DNA of 64,000 nt from Coniochaeta sp. PMI_546 (Eukaryota; Ascomycota; Sordariomycetes; Coniochaetales; Coniochaetaceae): contig MU271154.1 of assembly GCA_021432605.1 (NCBI GenBank), forward strand, positions 644,035-708,034. Reading direction: 5' to 3'. A program made the translations under genes and the position numbers. Positions 46,556 to 57,427 of the stretch are shown here, one piece after another; position 1 is the first letter of the stretch; the number at the start of each line of letters is the position of its first letter. Under the pieces are notes generated by a model. The model was not told the origin of the DNA and searched no databases. It was given only the letters and a program-made list of their open reading frames with translations.

Positions 46556-48220
46556 ATGCGTCTTCCATACCGCAGGTTCCACTTCAAGAGAACAGCGGTG
46601 ATTGTGCTTGCGCTGGTCGTTTCCACCTCCCTCATCCACCACCTGTGGATCGACCTGCGCACCCTCGACTTCGACCTCCTCATCCCCTCGACCACTCCTG
46701 CCTCCGCCGGTGATACATTCGAGACATGGGGCAAACATCCCGTGTCTGTACTTCACAGACGAGCCGAAGAAGAGTTCGAAGCCTTGATTAAACGACAATC
46801 TAAGAACGGTCGCGCGGCGGTTGCTGAATACGCGCGTCGCTACGGGAGGAATCCACCACCCGGCTTCCAAACCTGGGTTGAGTACGCCCTGAAGCACGAG
46901 TCGCCAATCATTGACGACTTTGATACCGTCGCCCATGGTACACATCGGTACTACAACCTCACCGCTGCCGAGATCGACCGGCGAATGCAAGAAGCAACAG
47001 CCGATGCTGATGGGATGCCATACAACACTCGCGTCGAGAAGTGTGATTTCACCAGTGGGAAGTTTGGCAAGGGGTGTCGGCACTTTGCCACTCCGCTGAC
47101 GGCCCTCTTGGGTAGCGCTCGGCAGCTCGCGCCACATACCGAGTTTCTCGTCAATTTTCTGGATGAGCCTTCGGTGCTGCTGGGCCAGCACGGGAAAGAC
47201 GATGCTCGAGGCCCAATATGGGAGGATCTTTCTCATCAGTCCATTGTTGGAGCTGTGGTTGAAGCATGCAAAATCCGCGGTAACTCGACAATGAAGCCAG
47301 TGGTAGATGAAACGGTCAACACTTATGGATTGCCTTTTGTCGAGGATGTTGCTGCAGCGAGGGACCTCTGCCAGCACTCTGAATATGCCTCTCTCCACGG
47401 CTTTCTGATGAACCCAGCTACGATGAAGCGGATGAAGAGCGACGTTCCCATCCTGTCGCAAGCTGCCCCCTATCCGTTTGCCGACATCTTGTATCCGTCG
47501 ACACACTATGGACTTAAGTCTAGCCTTTACAAGCAAACCCAGGACAGGGCATGGAGCCGGAAGAAGAACGCTGCGTACTGGACAGGGTCGTCGACAGGGG
47601 GTTATTGGTCACGGGATACATGGCGTCAGGGACACCGCCAGCGGCTCGCTACCATGGGCATGCACAAGCAGGAGCGTAACTTCACCTATTTGCGCCCCGC
47701 AGCCGATGCGAGCGTTGGTTTTCATCCGTACTCCTCTGCCGCATTCGACAGTTCGCTGTTCAGTATTGCTCTGACCAGGATTGTTGGATGCACCGACGAG
47801 GCTGTATGTAACGAGCAGAAGACCTTCTTCAACTTGCCGCGGCGCATAGACTCGGAGCTGGAAGCCTTCCGATACCGCTACGTGCTTGACATCGACGGTA
47901 ACAGTTACAGTGGTCGGTTCTACCGGTTCATAGCCTCGCGTAGCGTGCCGCTGAAGGTGAGTATCTTCCGCGAGTGGCATGACGAGCGTCTGGTGCCGTG
48001 GCTGCACTACATACCTGTGAGTCCGAGCATGGACGAGCTGCCAGAGCTGATGAGGTTTCTGGCTACGACGTCTGAGGGGCAGAGGATCAGTCATCGCATT
48101 GCCGCGGCTGGTCGGGAGTGGTATTTCAAGGCATTGACGCCTGTCCACCAGGGCGTGTATTTATATCGACTGATGCTGGAGATGGCGTGGATGCGGGACG
48201 CATCGCGGCCCTCAAAATGA
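46556..48220 (+). CDS. Glycosyltransferase family 90 (CAP10-like) type II membrane protein
   Basis: A 554-residue single-exon protein starting at the first in-frame ATG (46556). It begins with basic residues and one transmembrane helix (about residues 12-30), giving a type II topology for the Golgi lumen, followed by a stem. The catalytic half shows the CAP10/GT90 order: ADILYPSTHYGL, then KNAAYWTGSSTGGYW near residue 345, the acidic RQGHRQRL segment, and FRYRYVLDIDGNSYSGRFYRF near the C-terminal third, followed by LKVSIFREWHDERLVPWLHYIPV. GT90 enzymes transfer xylose or related sugars to glycans or cell-wall polymers. Donor and acceptor here are unknown. Key motifs are intact. Confidence 0.9.
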   Translation: MRLPYRRFHFKRTAVIVLALVVSTSLIHHLWIDLRTLDFDLLIPSTTPASAGDTFETWGKHPVSVLHRRAEEEFEALIKRQSKNGRAAVAEYARRYGRNPPPGFQTWVEYALKHESPIIDDFDTVAHGTHRYYNLTAAEIDRRMQEATADADGMPYNTRVEKCDFTSGKFGKGCRHFATPLTALLGSARQLAPHTEFLVNFLDEPSVLLGQHGKDDARGPIWEDLSHQSIVGAVVEACKIRGNSTMKPVVDETVNTYGLPFVEDVAAARDLCQHSEYASLHGFLMNPATMKRMKSDVPILSQAAPYPFADILYPSTHYGLKSSLYKQTQDRAWSRKKNAAYWTGSSTGGYWSRDTWRQGHRQRLATMGMHKQERNFTYLRPAADASVGFHPYSSAAFDSSLFSIALTRIVGCTDEAVCNEQKTFFNLPRRIDSELEAFRYRYVLDIDGNSYSGRFYRFIASRSVPLKVSIFREWHDERLVPWLHYIPVSPSMDELPELMRFLATTSEGQRISHRIAAAGREWYFKALTPVHQGVYLYRLMLEMAWMRDASRPSK

Positions 48221-49044
48221 TTTGCGATAGACGGTGTCATGAAGCTTCGTGTCTTGCTCAGAAGACATAAGGTCTTGTGCAACCTGTCGAAAGTGGGCCG
48301 TGACACGAGTGGTTTAAGTAACCGCATCATATGGAGGAAAGTATCTTGCCTGGCGTGTGGTGAACGACGAAGAGGGAACTCACTGCGAGTCAGAATCGGG
48401 TCTGCGCGGCTCCTTGCGGACGGTTGATCGAGTTTCACTATATCGAACAGCAAAGTTCAAGTAGCAGATGGAGAGTTTCATCCGTCAAACCGGAGACCAT
48501 CGCAAGGAATCAAGAGTCGCAGCCCACGAACGCTGGACTTGTCTGCTATTATCAGGTCGGCCGGCATTGTAAGCGAGGTTACTATGTTATTTTATTGCAG
48601 GTTTCACACATCGTGTCTCTTCTGATGCCAGCGAAAGGGTTTGACTCATGTCGGGAAGCGCCCCGAACGAAGAATTATGAAACACATGGAAGCCCAGTCA
48701 CCACCGCCCACCCTGCATTCAGACATTCTTCCTTCGAACCATGCCGATTATAGAGTTTCCTGATGCGGTGTCTGAGGCTCGAGTAATTGCGGACTCAACT
48801 AAGATCCTCCCCTGAGGAAAAAACGTATACTGTAATATTCAACGGACGTGTTTCAATGCGGGACGAGATCGATTTTCATGGCCGTGACTATATGCGAACA
48901 CTGCCTCAGCTCCATCGCTCTGTCAATCTCCAAACATTGAAACCACTGTAAAAAACTGTGCAGACTTGCTATCTATGTAATGAGTATTGGTTGAATCAGC
49001 TGAACGAATAGTGTCTTCCAGATAGTGCGCAAAATGCACAAACC
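48221..49044. other. Intergenic between convergent genes
   Basis: No gene seen. AT-leaning, presumably the two 3' UTRs. Confidence 0.5.
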
Positions 49045-49845
49045 CTAGAGGTTTTCCCTAGCGATCAGGCTATCTAGCCATGGACCTAGCAGCTCCAGAC
49101 CATACTCATCGTGGGCGGCTTCTGAAGTGTAAAAGTCACCCTGCCGCCACCCAGCCGTTCCGCAAGACATGAGATGTTGACCAACAGGCTGGCAGGAGCC
49201 AAAATCGATGAGCTTTGGCTTTCCTCCTTCTCCCAGCAAAATGTTCGCTGGGTTTATATCGTTATGCGCTAGTCCTAGCGTATGTAGATGGTCAACAGCC
49301 GATCGTAAGCCTGACATGATACGGTCCTTCTGGACAAGTCCTTTGAACAGGTCAGGGCGCTCGGCAGCAAATGCCAGGTCGTAGGCAAAAGGGAATGTTT
49401 CTAGGACTAGCCCAGTGATCCTGCCTCTCTTCACACGGCAGCCGAAATAGCTAATGATGTTTCGATGAGGATGCTCTGCGAGAAGTTCCATTGTCTGTGC
49501 TTCCTGAAGCATAAGCCGAGGCAAGAATGTAGTGCCTTTGAAGTCCAGGTAGCTTGGCCACGCGGTGCGTTTCACGTAGCGGCCACAGCAATCATCCGGC
49601 GCCGCAGTTAGACTAGTCGCAGGGAAGTCCGGATAAATCTCTTCGTCCGGTATCGGTTGAAGGCAGTCTCTGGCGATCTCCACTGTGAGCTGACTTATAT
49701 GTAGTCTGAATTTGATGCCGAAGTAAGCATTCTCTTCTGGATCGACCGCTGCGAAGGCAGTCCTTGGGACTTGCTCCCCATTGACGTCGACAGTGTCCTC
49801 GCAAATTGAACAGAGATCAGCGAGCTTTGTAATTTTGATAGCCAT
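49045..49845 (-). CDS. Small protein kinase-like protein
   Basis: A 266-residue single-exon protein. The C-lobe is clear: HNDINPANILL (catalytic-loop Asp196, Asn201), then KLIDFG (Asp214 of DFG), and a GTAGWRQGDFYT segment in place of the APE region. The N-lobe is atypical: no glycine-rich loop can be seen, and neither beta-3 lysine candidate (in YFGIKF, in YLDFKG) lies in a normal VAIK setting; a possible C-helix Glu115 lies in LMLQEAQTMEL. The DFG and HND motifs suggest residual metal and nucleotide binding, so it may be a divergent kinase or a pseudokinase. Such short kinase-like proteins are common fungal lineage-specific genes. Cytosolic; no signal or membrane segment. Confidence 0.75.
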   Translation of the reverse strand: MAIKITKLADLCSICEDTVDVNGEQVPRTAFAAVDPEENAYFGIKFRLHISQLTVEIARDCLQPIPDEEIYPDFPATSLTAAPDDCCGRYVKRTAWPSYLDFKGTTFLPRLMLQEAQTMELLAEHPHRNIISYFGCRVKRGRITGLVLETFPFAYDLAFAAERPDLFKGLVQKDRIMSGLRSAVDHLHTLGLAHNDINPANILLGEGGKPKLIDFGSCQPVGQHLMSCGTAGWRQGDFYTSEAAHDEYGLELLGPWLDSLIARENL

Positions 49846-51017
49846 TTCAAGCTCGCAGCAATAGAGTTGTAAGATATGATAATGTTAACAGTCGGCTTTA
49901 TATGTTTACAGTAACAACGGGAAGAGCAAGCTTCGCCTCGGTGGGGCAGGCGGCAACCAATTATGTGGCAAAATTGCTGTATGCTGCTTGGCAACATACC
50001 TAACTAGCGTCCCCAAATTGCGTACTGTTGAAATCTGTTGGTCCCGTCCATTTCTATGTTACGATTAACTGTTATAGTACTATAGAAAGTACAACCCCCT
50101 ATTTTTACGATGATCCATGAGCCATTGCCCGTGGTTTTAATGTGAGCATCGATGCAAAGGGTGACGAGTACGACAAGCCATGCGAACAACGAGCTGGGGG
50201 TTGATGTCTGGCGTTGAGCAAGACAAGACACTGTCACTATCACTGAAACGAGTGCTTTTTTTGTGTGGAGATTTGGACAATATTACCGACTCGTAGCATG
50301 TGTGCGTCCTTTCCGTTTCATCGAGCAAGCAAGTATCTTCCTGACAGTGCTGCAGATGCAAACTTCAATGTACGAGCGCTGATAGAGTGAGTAAGAAAAA
50401 TAGTGAATTAATCGGATGTTCGGCAAGGCAATATGTTAAAGCTGAACAGAAACCGCAGGCTCTCTGGCGCGTTTGGGCGGAACTTCAAGTTACGAAAGGC
50501 ACTGTCGAACCGAATATTATGTTCACTTGTCGCGTCAACATGCCAAGGCCCGCTAGGTACAGGAGAAGAAGCAGCATGGCGGACTGGTGAAATGCTCTGA
50601 ATAGATTCGATTTTCGGCTACATTAGCCCAAGGAACACCGGCATAAAATAACACTACACTCAAAGATCAGTCTTCAAGGTCAAGAGTCCAGGGTCGAGGG
50701 CTACCTTAGTCCTCCCTAGTTAGGAAATTGAGAAAAGGGATCCACATAGGATGAATCAAGCTCATTCGCCAGTTTGTGAAGCGCACCGCACCACGAGTGA
50801 AGAAACATGCCTTTGGAGAGAGATAATTCTGTTCCTACTGCTTCCTTATCCGCCAGTCGGCGCAACAGACTGTCCGATATTAAAGCAGAGCATGAATAAA
50901 AAGTCAGGTGTGTTACCACTCTGAGTTCAGAATGCCCATCTACCACAGTCAAGTCATCAGCGTTCCAAGGAACGGTCTTCCGATAGTCCTTCTGGTAATC
51001 TTTACCTTCATGTCTAA
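49846..51017. other. Intergenic between divergent genes
   Basis: About 1.2 kb, AT-leaning, no gene. Promoter side of the kinase-like gene (minus) and of the SDR gene (plus). Confidence 0.5.
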
Positions 51018-51893
51018 ATGGCACAGACCAAACCGAAAGTCCTCATCACGGGTTGCTCCGACGGCGGGGCTGGTGCCGCCCTGGCCATCGCCTTTCACAA
51101 GGCGGGCTTCTACGTCTATGCAACAGCCCGAAATCTTGCAAAAATGGAGAACCTTAGAGTCAAAGGCATTGAGACTCTGACTCTCGACGTCCAGTCGGAC
51201 AGTTCCATCCAGGCTTGCGCCAGCTATATCACTGCAGAGGCCGGGTCGGGTAGTCTCGATATCTTGGTTAACAACGCAGGTGCACAGTACGTCATGCCTG
51301 TGGCCGATCTCAACATCTCAGAGGCCAAGAACATCTATGATCTGAACGTCTTCTCGCACGTCGCCGTAACGCAGGCATTCTTGCCTCTGTTGCTCAAGGC
51401 CCCTAGCGGGAGGAAAATGATCGTTAACCATACGTCAACTGCCGCATGCATTCCGATCCCGTTCCAGTCCATGTACAACTCATCAAAGGCGGCCTTTGCC
51501 ATGGTGTCAGATACCATGCGACTTGAGCTCCAGGGGTTCGGTATCAGAGTCATTGACCTCAGAACTGGAATCGTGCAAACGAATCTCATCAAAAACATGC
51601 AGGAAGTGAAGAATCCCTCACTACCAAAAGGATCTATCTATGAACCTGCTAAGGACGTTGTCGAAAGAGCCCTCAAGCAGGAGACCTTTAAGGGTCAGGG
51701 TACGCCCGCAGATCGGTGGGCAGACGAGGTGGTTGGCGACCTCATGAAGAAGACACCGCCTTCTGTTATCTGGAGAGGCGATTCCGCCCTCACCGTTCGC
51801 ATTTCTTCTGTCCTGCCTTTCGGAATGTTCGATGGCACGCTCAAGAGGTTAACTGGGTTGGACACTGTTGAGCAGATCATACGGAAACAATAG
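51018..51893 (+). CDS. Short-chain dehydrogenase/reductase, Ayr1-like
   Basis: A 291-residue single-exon classical SDR. The cofactor loop is TGCSDGGAGAALA (residues 11-23), a variant of TGxxxGxG with an SDGGAG core as in Ayr1-type reductases. Further motifs are DV near 57, NNAG at 85-88, and the catalytic Ser140 in VNHTSTA with Tyr153 and Lys157 in MYNSSKAAF. A C-terminal helix-strand extension follows (residues 200-291) with a hydrophobic stretch near 268-280. Relatives reduce 1-acyl-dihydroxyacetone phosphate at ER or lipid droplets, or other ketones. NADPH preference is likely, but this is inferred. Complete and not decayed. Confidence 0.9.
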   Translation: MAQTKPKVLITGCSDGGAGAALAIAFHKAGFYVYATARNLAKMENLRVKGIETLTLDVQSDSSIQACASYITAEAGSGSLDILVNNAGAQYVMPVADLNISEAKNIYDLNVFSHVAVTQAFLPLLLKAPSGRKMIVNHTSTAACIPIPFQSMYNSSKAAFAMVSDTMRLELQGFGIRVIDLRTGIVQTNLIKNMQEVKNPSLPKGSIYEPAKDVVERALKQETFKGQGTPADRWADEVVGDLMKKTPPSVIWRGDSALTVRISSVLPFGMFDGTLKRLTGLDTVEQIIRKQ

Positions 51894-52999
51894 AAGAATA
51901 ACGACTCTTTGTCCTCTAATGTAATTAAGAGACACCATACCTAGATTTGCTACCTTTCAGTAGTTACAAGGGAGACTGACCTCACATGTCGAATTGAAAA
52001 CGTAAGTGTGTAATACAGAACCTCGTACTCAAATATTGCTCTTATCATCTTGGATATAAGCTGGGAAAGCTTGTACTATCTAAGTATATTCCATAACGTA
52101 ACTTTTTATTCTTCGTAACAGAAAATATTCTCCAAAGTTGTCTCCTTCGTAGATTCCTGTACGTGGAACCACAATCACGTTCCAGGGCGCAGCAGCATAG
52201 TGCGTTTATCAGTCCTGAGGACATACAAAATCGTGCCCTTGATCACCAACTTACAAATGTCACTCACTAGTCTAGACATGGCTGTTTGCCCCGTATTTCT
52301 GGCAGAGGGGGTAACCGCATGCCTTCCTAGCTTGTCCTTTGACAAGGCACGATTACTAAACTATGCTGGTATGGATGACTGCCGCTGCCAGGTTGGTCTA
52401 AGCAATATTTTCGCATCATATGGCCGCGATGCCAAGGACGAACATAAGAGTGCAAGCACTGTCGTCGGACTTTCTTGGCATCTTGCTTAAAATATCTCAT
52501 AAGAGCTGTACCAAGAGAATTAAGCAGAATATTTGATCTGTCCCTCACAAAAGTCTTGATTGACGAATTGACCAGCCCATTCTCCCAGCGCCTGGCGACA
52601 ATTGACTGGTCCTGACAACGGTGGCACTCGGCATCTTGAAGTCCGTTGTCTGAACCAATTGACATGATTACAAACCGCGTCAATGATCACCTAAAAGACG
52701 TTACAGTAGCGAATGGATGAACCCTTTTGATGCGTTGGCATATAATTGGCACCATCGAAATGCGTTATACCAGGACCAGTTAAGGCGGTTAAGGTGAAAA
52801 CAATTTCGGTATCAAGGTAGTGTGCCTGTGCACGACATCATTTCAATGAGCGTGAGCAGTGGAGAAGAAGTCGATTGATAAGAGGCTGCTTCTCGTAAAC
52901 CACGGCAGTGCCTAATCCTGACCATACTTCGACCTTACAGCAATCTCAAACATCTAGCAGGCAGCTCAACCTTCACTAACCATTCACTGTCTCGTTACC
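51894..52999. other. Intergenic, AT-rich, no gene seen
   Basis: About 1.1 kb of AT-leaning sequence with short frames only, between the SDR gene and a pseudogene. Confidence 0.5.
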
Positions 53000-54552
53000 A
53001 TGGCTTATACTACAGCCCTACGGGCAATTCTCGTTGTTTTGTGTTTTTGGGCTACCCAAAAAGTGACGGCTCAAACCTATGCAGCTGTGACAGGACGGTA
53101 CCAGCCCAAGATGGGCTCGGGATATAATTAAGTCAGCCGTTATCCCAACGGAACTTCGCTCACTAAGGCACCTTTTCATCGATACAGCCAGTAATCCCCT
53201 TGCAGCGGAAGGAGGAAGTAGATCGGTGCGGATATTAGTTCACAAGGAGCAAAGCGACACAGTGCGCGTCGTGTCGAATACTGCAGTAACCACCAATCGC
53301 AGCGTAATGCTACCATACCAGAATTCGAAAACTGACAGGTGACATAGACGAATCACGGGATATCATTTAGTGCCGACGGCAAGACGTTATTCACATCGAG
53401 TTTAGGAAGCGTTACGGCGTACTATTATAACGCAACGGCAGGTACAGTTGGAACAGGCAAGGTCATCATCAGTGCATGTCCGACCAGGGCAGTCACCCGA
53501 CACGGGCGATCCTCGCATCGAATTCCAGCGCCGATGTAATCCTGGTAGCTCGTGGGTCAATGGAAATATCTAATCACGGCGACAACAAGCCAACCAGCCA
53601 ACTGAAGTATGATCAAGGCGTTCTGTATCAGCAGAGCCATGTCCACCGCGATTGACTATGTTTCCGGCGGCGAGGTCCTGAGCTGGGGACCTAGAAATGT
53701 TGTTGGAATGGGCAGAGACCTAGTGTACGGCGGTGTGGTACGCTCTCCCTGAGACATCGACATAGGGTCTTCACATTCAAGCAGTGGTCCGTGGAGAATT
53801 CGATGGACGATGTCCGCCTCAACAGTAAAGATGTTCATAACGAGAACTCGATAGAGAAGCTAAACTATCATGGCATCCTCAACGACACAAATAACAAGTA
53901 CAAGGGCGCCAATTTTGGCTACCCTTCTTGTGTTGCCGCCTGGGATACGCAGTTGCTTGGTGTCAGTTCTCTGCAAGTTGGCAGTCTCTTCAAGTCCGAT
54001 AGCATCCCGCAGGCTAGCGACTGCGCACAGCGCGAACCGGGACGTCTACACTTCCATTCACATCTGGCGCCCCTTGATGTCAAGTTCAACTCCAATGCGA
54101 CAAGTGTATACATTGCATTTCATGGCAGCTGGCAAGAAGAGTCTGGTCACTGCTTCCACGTTAAAGCGCACTTTAAGTGGCTTCGAAGTGAGTTAACATG
54201 TACTAGGGACCGGAATCCAGCGGATGGATACCGTGTAATGAGAGTCGACTTCAAGAATGGACAGCCAGTCGCAGATCAAACTAGCAAGACCGCGCAGATT
54301 CCTGTAATAGAGAACAGCAACATAGGAGCTTGTCCAAACAGTTGTTTCCGACCTGTTGGTTTAGACTTCGACGTCAAGGGCCGGCTCTACATGTCGAGTG
54401 ACTCGTTAGGCGAGGTGTATGTTATAATTATACGGTGCTTGAAGGAAGAAAAGATTTGTATATCTCGGTATCTCGCAGGTTTTATTACCCTGTTTCTTTT
54501 CCTTTGTACCAGTCGATCCTTTCTCAATCAGTATGTTAACAGAACGACATAG
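53000..54552 (+). pseudogene. Broken glucose/sorbosone dehydrogenase-like (PQQ-type) gene
   Basis: ATG at 53000 opens a plausible signal peptide (residues 1-25, ending VTAQT), but the frame soon hits a stop. Farther on, the fragments NHGISFSADGKTLFTSS (about 53352-53402), VSGGEVLSWGPRNVVGMG and then a 253-codon frame from 53791 hold the C-terminal half: NYHGILND, ANFGYPSCVAAWD, HLAPLDVKFNSNATSVYIAFHGSW and CFRPVGLDFDVKGRLYMSSDSLGEVYVI. This matches the soluble fungal glucose/sorbosone dehydrogenase-like beta-propeller family. At least three frame changes or stops separate the pieces. A strict intron reading cannot rescue them. The original protein would have been secreted and would oxidise sugars with a PQQ-type cofactor. 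Confidence 0.8.
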
Positions 54553-54843
54553 AACAAGACTAATATTCTCAAAACTACACTCATCTGTCGTCTCAAAAGT
54601 CTTCATGTTGTGATTAACTTAATTTGGCTAGGTATAAACTTCATATCACATTGGCCACTGGCTCAGACCCACCCAGAGAGCCTTACCATAAGATAAACCT
54701 GCTTCCGCCCATCCTTCGGAAGGCGCGGAAGCTTACGCGCCTTCGATACGTAAGCTACTTTTGACGCAACCCTCTTTTGAACCTACAGTTAATTGATCCT
54801 CACCGGACATCTGGGTCAGTGAATATCGCTTCATCGCTCCAAA
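54553..54843. other. Spacer with alternative hairpins
   Basis: Between the pseudogene and the YSC84-domain gene. A perfect 8-bp inverted repeat AAGGCGCG ... CGCGCCTT lies at 54720-54743 with an 8-nt loop. An overlapping 7-bp inverted repeat GCTTACG ... CGTAAGC lies at 54731-54755. The two cannot form together. Confidence 0.5.
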
Positions 54844-56203
54844 ATGCAAAAAGTAAAGTCTAAGTTACCCTCTTGGGACACGACAAAGACAAAGAGCAAA
54901 AAAGGCTTCGACAAGGTTTGGGGATGGGCAGATAAGCTCGGGGCGCCGATCAACAGGCTCTCAAATCGTATTGGTAGCGAAGCATTCTGGCCTACAACAC
55001 TGGACAAGGAGAGTGACAAGGCCGCCAGGATTTTGAAATCATTCTGTAGTAAGCGCTCGCCTTTACTTGTGCGAAGTTCCTGTAAATGAAGGTCTAAGTA
55101 CAAGTTATGAGACTGACCACTTTCAAGAGGACGGGTTCTATACCGACCAGGAGTCGCAGGTCGCGCAAGATGGTCCGCAGAAGAAGCAACGAGTCCTTAA
55201 GAAGATACCGCAGAAGGTGATAGAGAATGCGGTTGGCCTCGCAATTTTCACAACGATGCGAACCGGTCTCTGGATCTCTGGTGCTGGCGGTTCAGGTGTT
55301 CTTGTTGCTCGTAAGGAGGATGGGTCGTGGTCTCCCCCTTCCGGCATCATGTTACACACAGCTGGTTTAGGATTCCTTGTCGGCGTGGATATCTACGACT
55401 GCGTTGTTGTTATTAACAATCGCAAGGCATTAGAGGCATTCACCAAAATCCGAGCTACATTAGGGGGAGAGATCAGCGCAGTCGCCGGGCCGGTCGGCGC
55501 TGGTGGCGTTCTAGAGAACGATGGGAAATGGAAGGAGGCAAACAGACCAGTGTTCACTTACCTCAAATCACGAGGTTTCTATGCTGGTGTCCAAGTCGAT
55601 GGCACAGTTATTATCGAACGTACAGACGAGAATGCACGATTCTACGGAGAGACGATAGGTGTCGCCGACATATTGGCTGGAAAACCGCGCCACCCACCGC
55701 CAGAGATCAAGATGTTGATGGAGACACTAAAGGCCGCAGAAGGCCGCACCGACATAGACAAGAATGTCATGGACGAGTTACAAGACCAGCCAGCACCGAG
55801 TGATGTCGAAGTCGACGCCCCCGGCGCAGGTGTGACTTTTGGCATACCAGGCCCGGAAGATACGGATCCTTTTGGTGTTCTTGCCCTAGAAAAAGAAGGA
55901 CTTGAAATACGCGACGCTGCAACTCACTCAAGACCATCAAGTCAGCAGTTCGAATATCATCCCAGTCCAACAAGCCCTATCTATCATATATTTCAACGTC
56001 GAATGTCCGGGACATCAAGACCGAGAAGTACATCGAACCCGGTAAGGTGGAGTACTGGCTCACATACGACATCTGAAGCTGGGACACAGACCGAGCCTGT
56101 CATAATAACTCCACTTGAAGCCCTCAGCCCTGCACAAGACAGTCTTGGTCATGGAGATATCGTGCAAGAAAACGAGCGACGTGTCTATAAGAGCAGCTAT
56201 TAA
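54844..56203 (+). CDS. YSC84/SH3YL1-type lipid- and actin-binding protein
   Basis: Exons 54844-55048 and 55128-56203, with a 79-nt intron (GTAAGC donor, TTTCAAG acceptor), give 426 residues. The N-terminal 60 residues are basic (KVKSKLPSWDTTKTKSKKGFDKV). The YSC84 domain covers about residues 55-270: AARILKSFCKDGFYTDQE, then KKIPQKVIENAVGLAIFTTMRTGLWISGAGGSGVL, then AGLGFLVGVDIYDCVVVINNRKAL and a YAGVQVDGTVIIERTDENARFYG segment. The C-terminal 150 residues are Ser/Pro-rich with acidic patches and no SH3 domain. Relatives bind phosphoinositides and actin at endocytic sites. Fungal paralogues without SH3 are common. Confidence 0.87.
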
Positions 56204-56695
56204 AGAGCAATACTCCACGCGTAACCCCATTTCAAGACGACACCCAGACCGGTACCTGGATGAGTCTTGGATGATAACCCTACGGGATTCCTGAGAAGGA
56301 TCTTGGAGCTCCAAATCCGACCGACGAAAGATGAATGTCATCGAGGCTTACATGGGTCCATGTGTCTTCGATCCTTAAGCTATAGAGTATATACGGAGTT
56401 GGAATCATTAAGCTCTTACTCTCCATCACAGCTAGAATCGATTAGCTTATACTCCTCTGTGACGTGTCATACAAAGAAACCAAGTTCACCAGACCACAAT
56501 ACATCGTACTTCTATGCTCTCCCTCTCGTTTTTCTCTCACCCTAATTCGTTCAGTTCGAATGACCCATGAGCGCACTGAGCATAGAGTAAGCCATCTTCT
56601 CGGATGTCATCTCTTTCGCGACTATTGAAGCATCATAACAGGCAATTACGACATGTTAATCCGGACGCCGATGATTTCCTCCCTCGTGGCCGGTC
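56204..56695. other. Intergenic, no gene seen
   Basis: About 500 bp, short frames only. Confidence 0.5.
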
Positions 56696-57427
56696 CGGTT
56701 TCCAAACCCCCTGACTCCCCTCCGTCTTCTCCTCCACCCCGACGCCCTGACAAATCTCCTCCTCGCCGCCTCGCCTTACGGGGCGTGGGACACGATCACC
56801 GCATCGATACCCCTGATTTAGTCAGACATCTACTCCTTCAAACCGCTTGCGGTCGGACTCTGTTATCTCGCCGGTGGAGCTGGTATTCTGGCAGGCGGCT
56901 TAGTCGCCGGATGGCTAATGGATTTCTCATTTGCGCGAGTGGCACGGTCTGCTGGGCTCGATCCCAAACATCGGGACATACGCATCTTCTCCATCGGATA
57001 GACCACGTCCTCCCGCTTGATTGTCATCACGGCTGTGACCGCTGCAGGGTTTGTCGCGTATGGCTGGGTCGTGTAAAGGGCAGTGCATCCTGCTCTTTCG
57101 TTGGTGATGCAGTTCGGACTTGGACTCGGCGCTACCGTGGCGCATCAGGTGTATAGTGCGCTGCTTGTGGATGTCTTTCCGGATAGGCCTGGCACGGCTG
57201 GGGCAGCGAATAATATGTGTCGATGCGCCCTTGCCATGATAGGAGTAGCGGTCATGCAGCGGCTCGTGGAGAGGATCAGGAGAGGATGGTTTTTCACTGG
57301 GCTGGGAGTTGTGCATGGTTTGGGCTCTGCGATGGGTGTTTGGGTGCTGAGGAGGAAGTGTCCGGAGTGGCGGAAGGAGAAGATTAGGAAGATAGAAGCT
57401 GGGAGTGGTAAGGGGTTTATGGGATAG
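56696..57427 (+). pseudogene. 3' half of an MFS transporter with three in-frame stops
   Basis: One reading frame (codons from 56696) runs from RFPNPLTPLRLLLHPD to a TAG at 57427. It follows the order of DHA1-type MFS drug/metabolite transporters: LLAASPYGAWDTITASIPL, SDIYSFKPLAVGLCYLAGGAG, GRLL-like GWLMDFSF..RVARSAGL, LGLGATVAHQVYSALLVDVFPDRPGTAGAANN and an MQRLVERI tail. The frame is interrupted only by TAG at 56819-56821, TAG at 56999-57001 and TAA at 57074-57076, with no frameshift. All three are what CAG or CAA codons become by C-to-T change at CpA. The N-terminal half is not found upstream. Non-functional. Confidence 0.85.

Noticed and set aside
47609-48148. 179-codon antisense frame over the GT90 gene
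   Set aside because: Shadow of a GC-rich conserved coding region; no domain.
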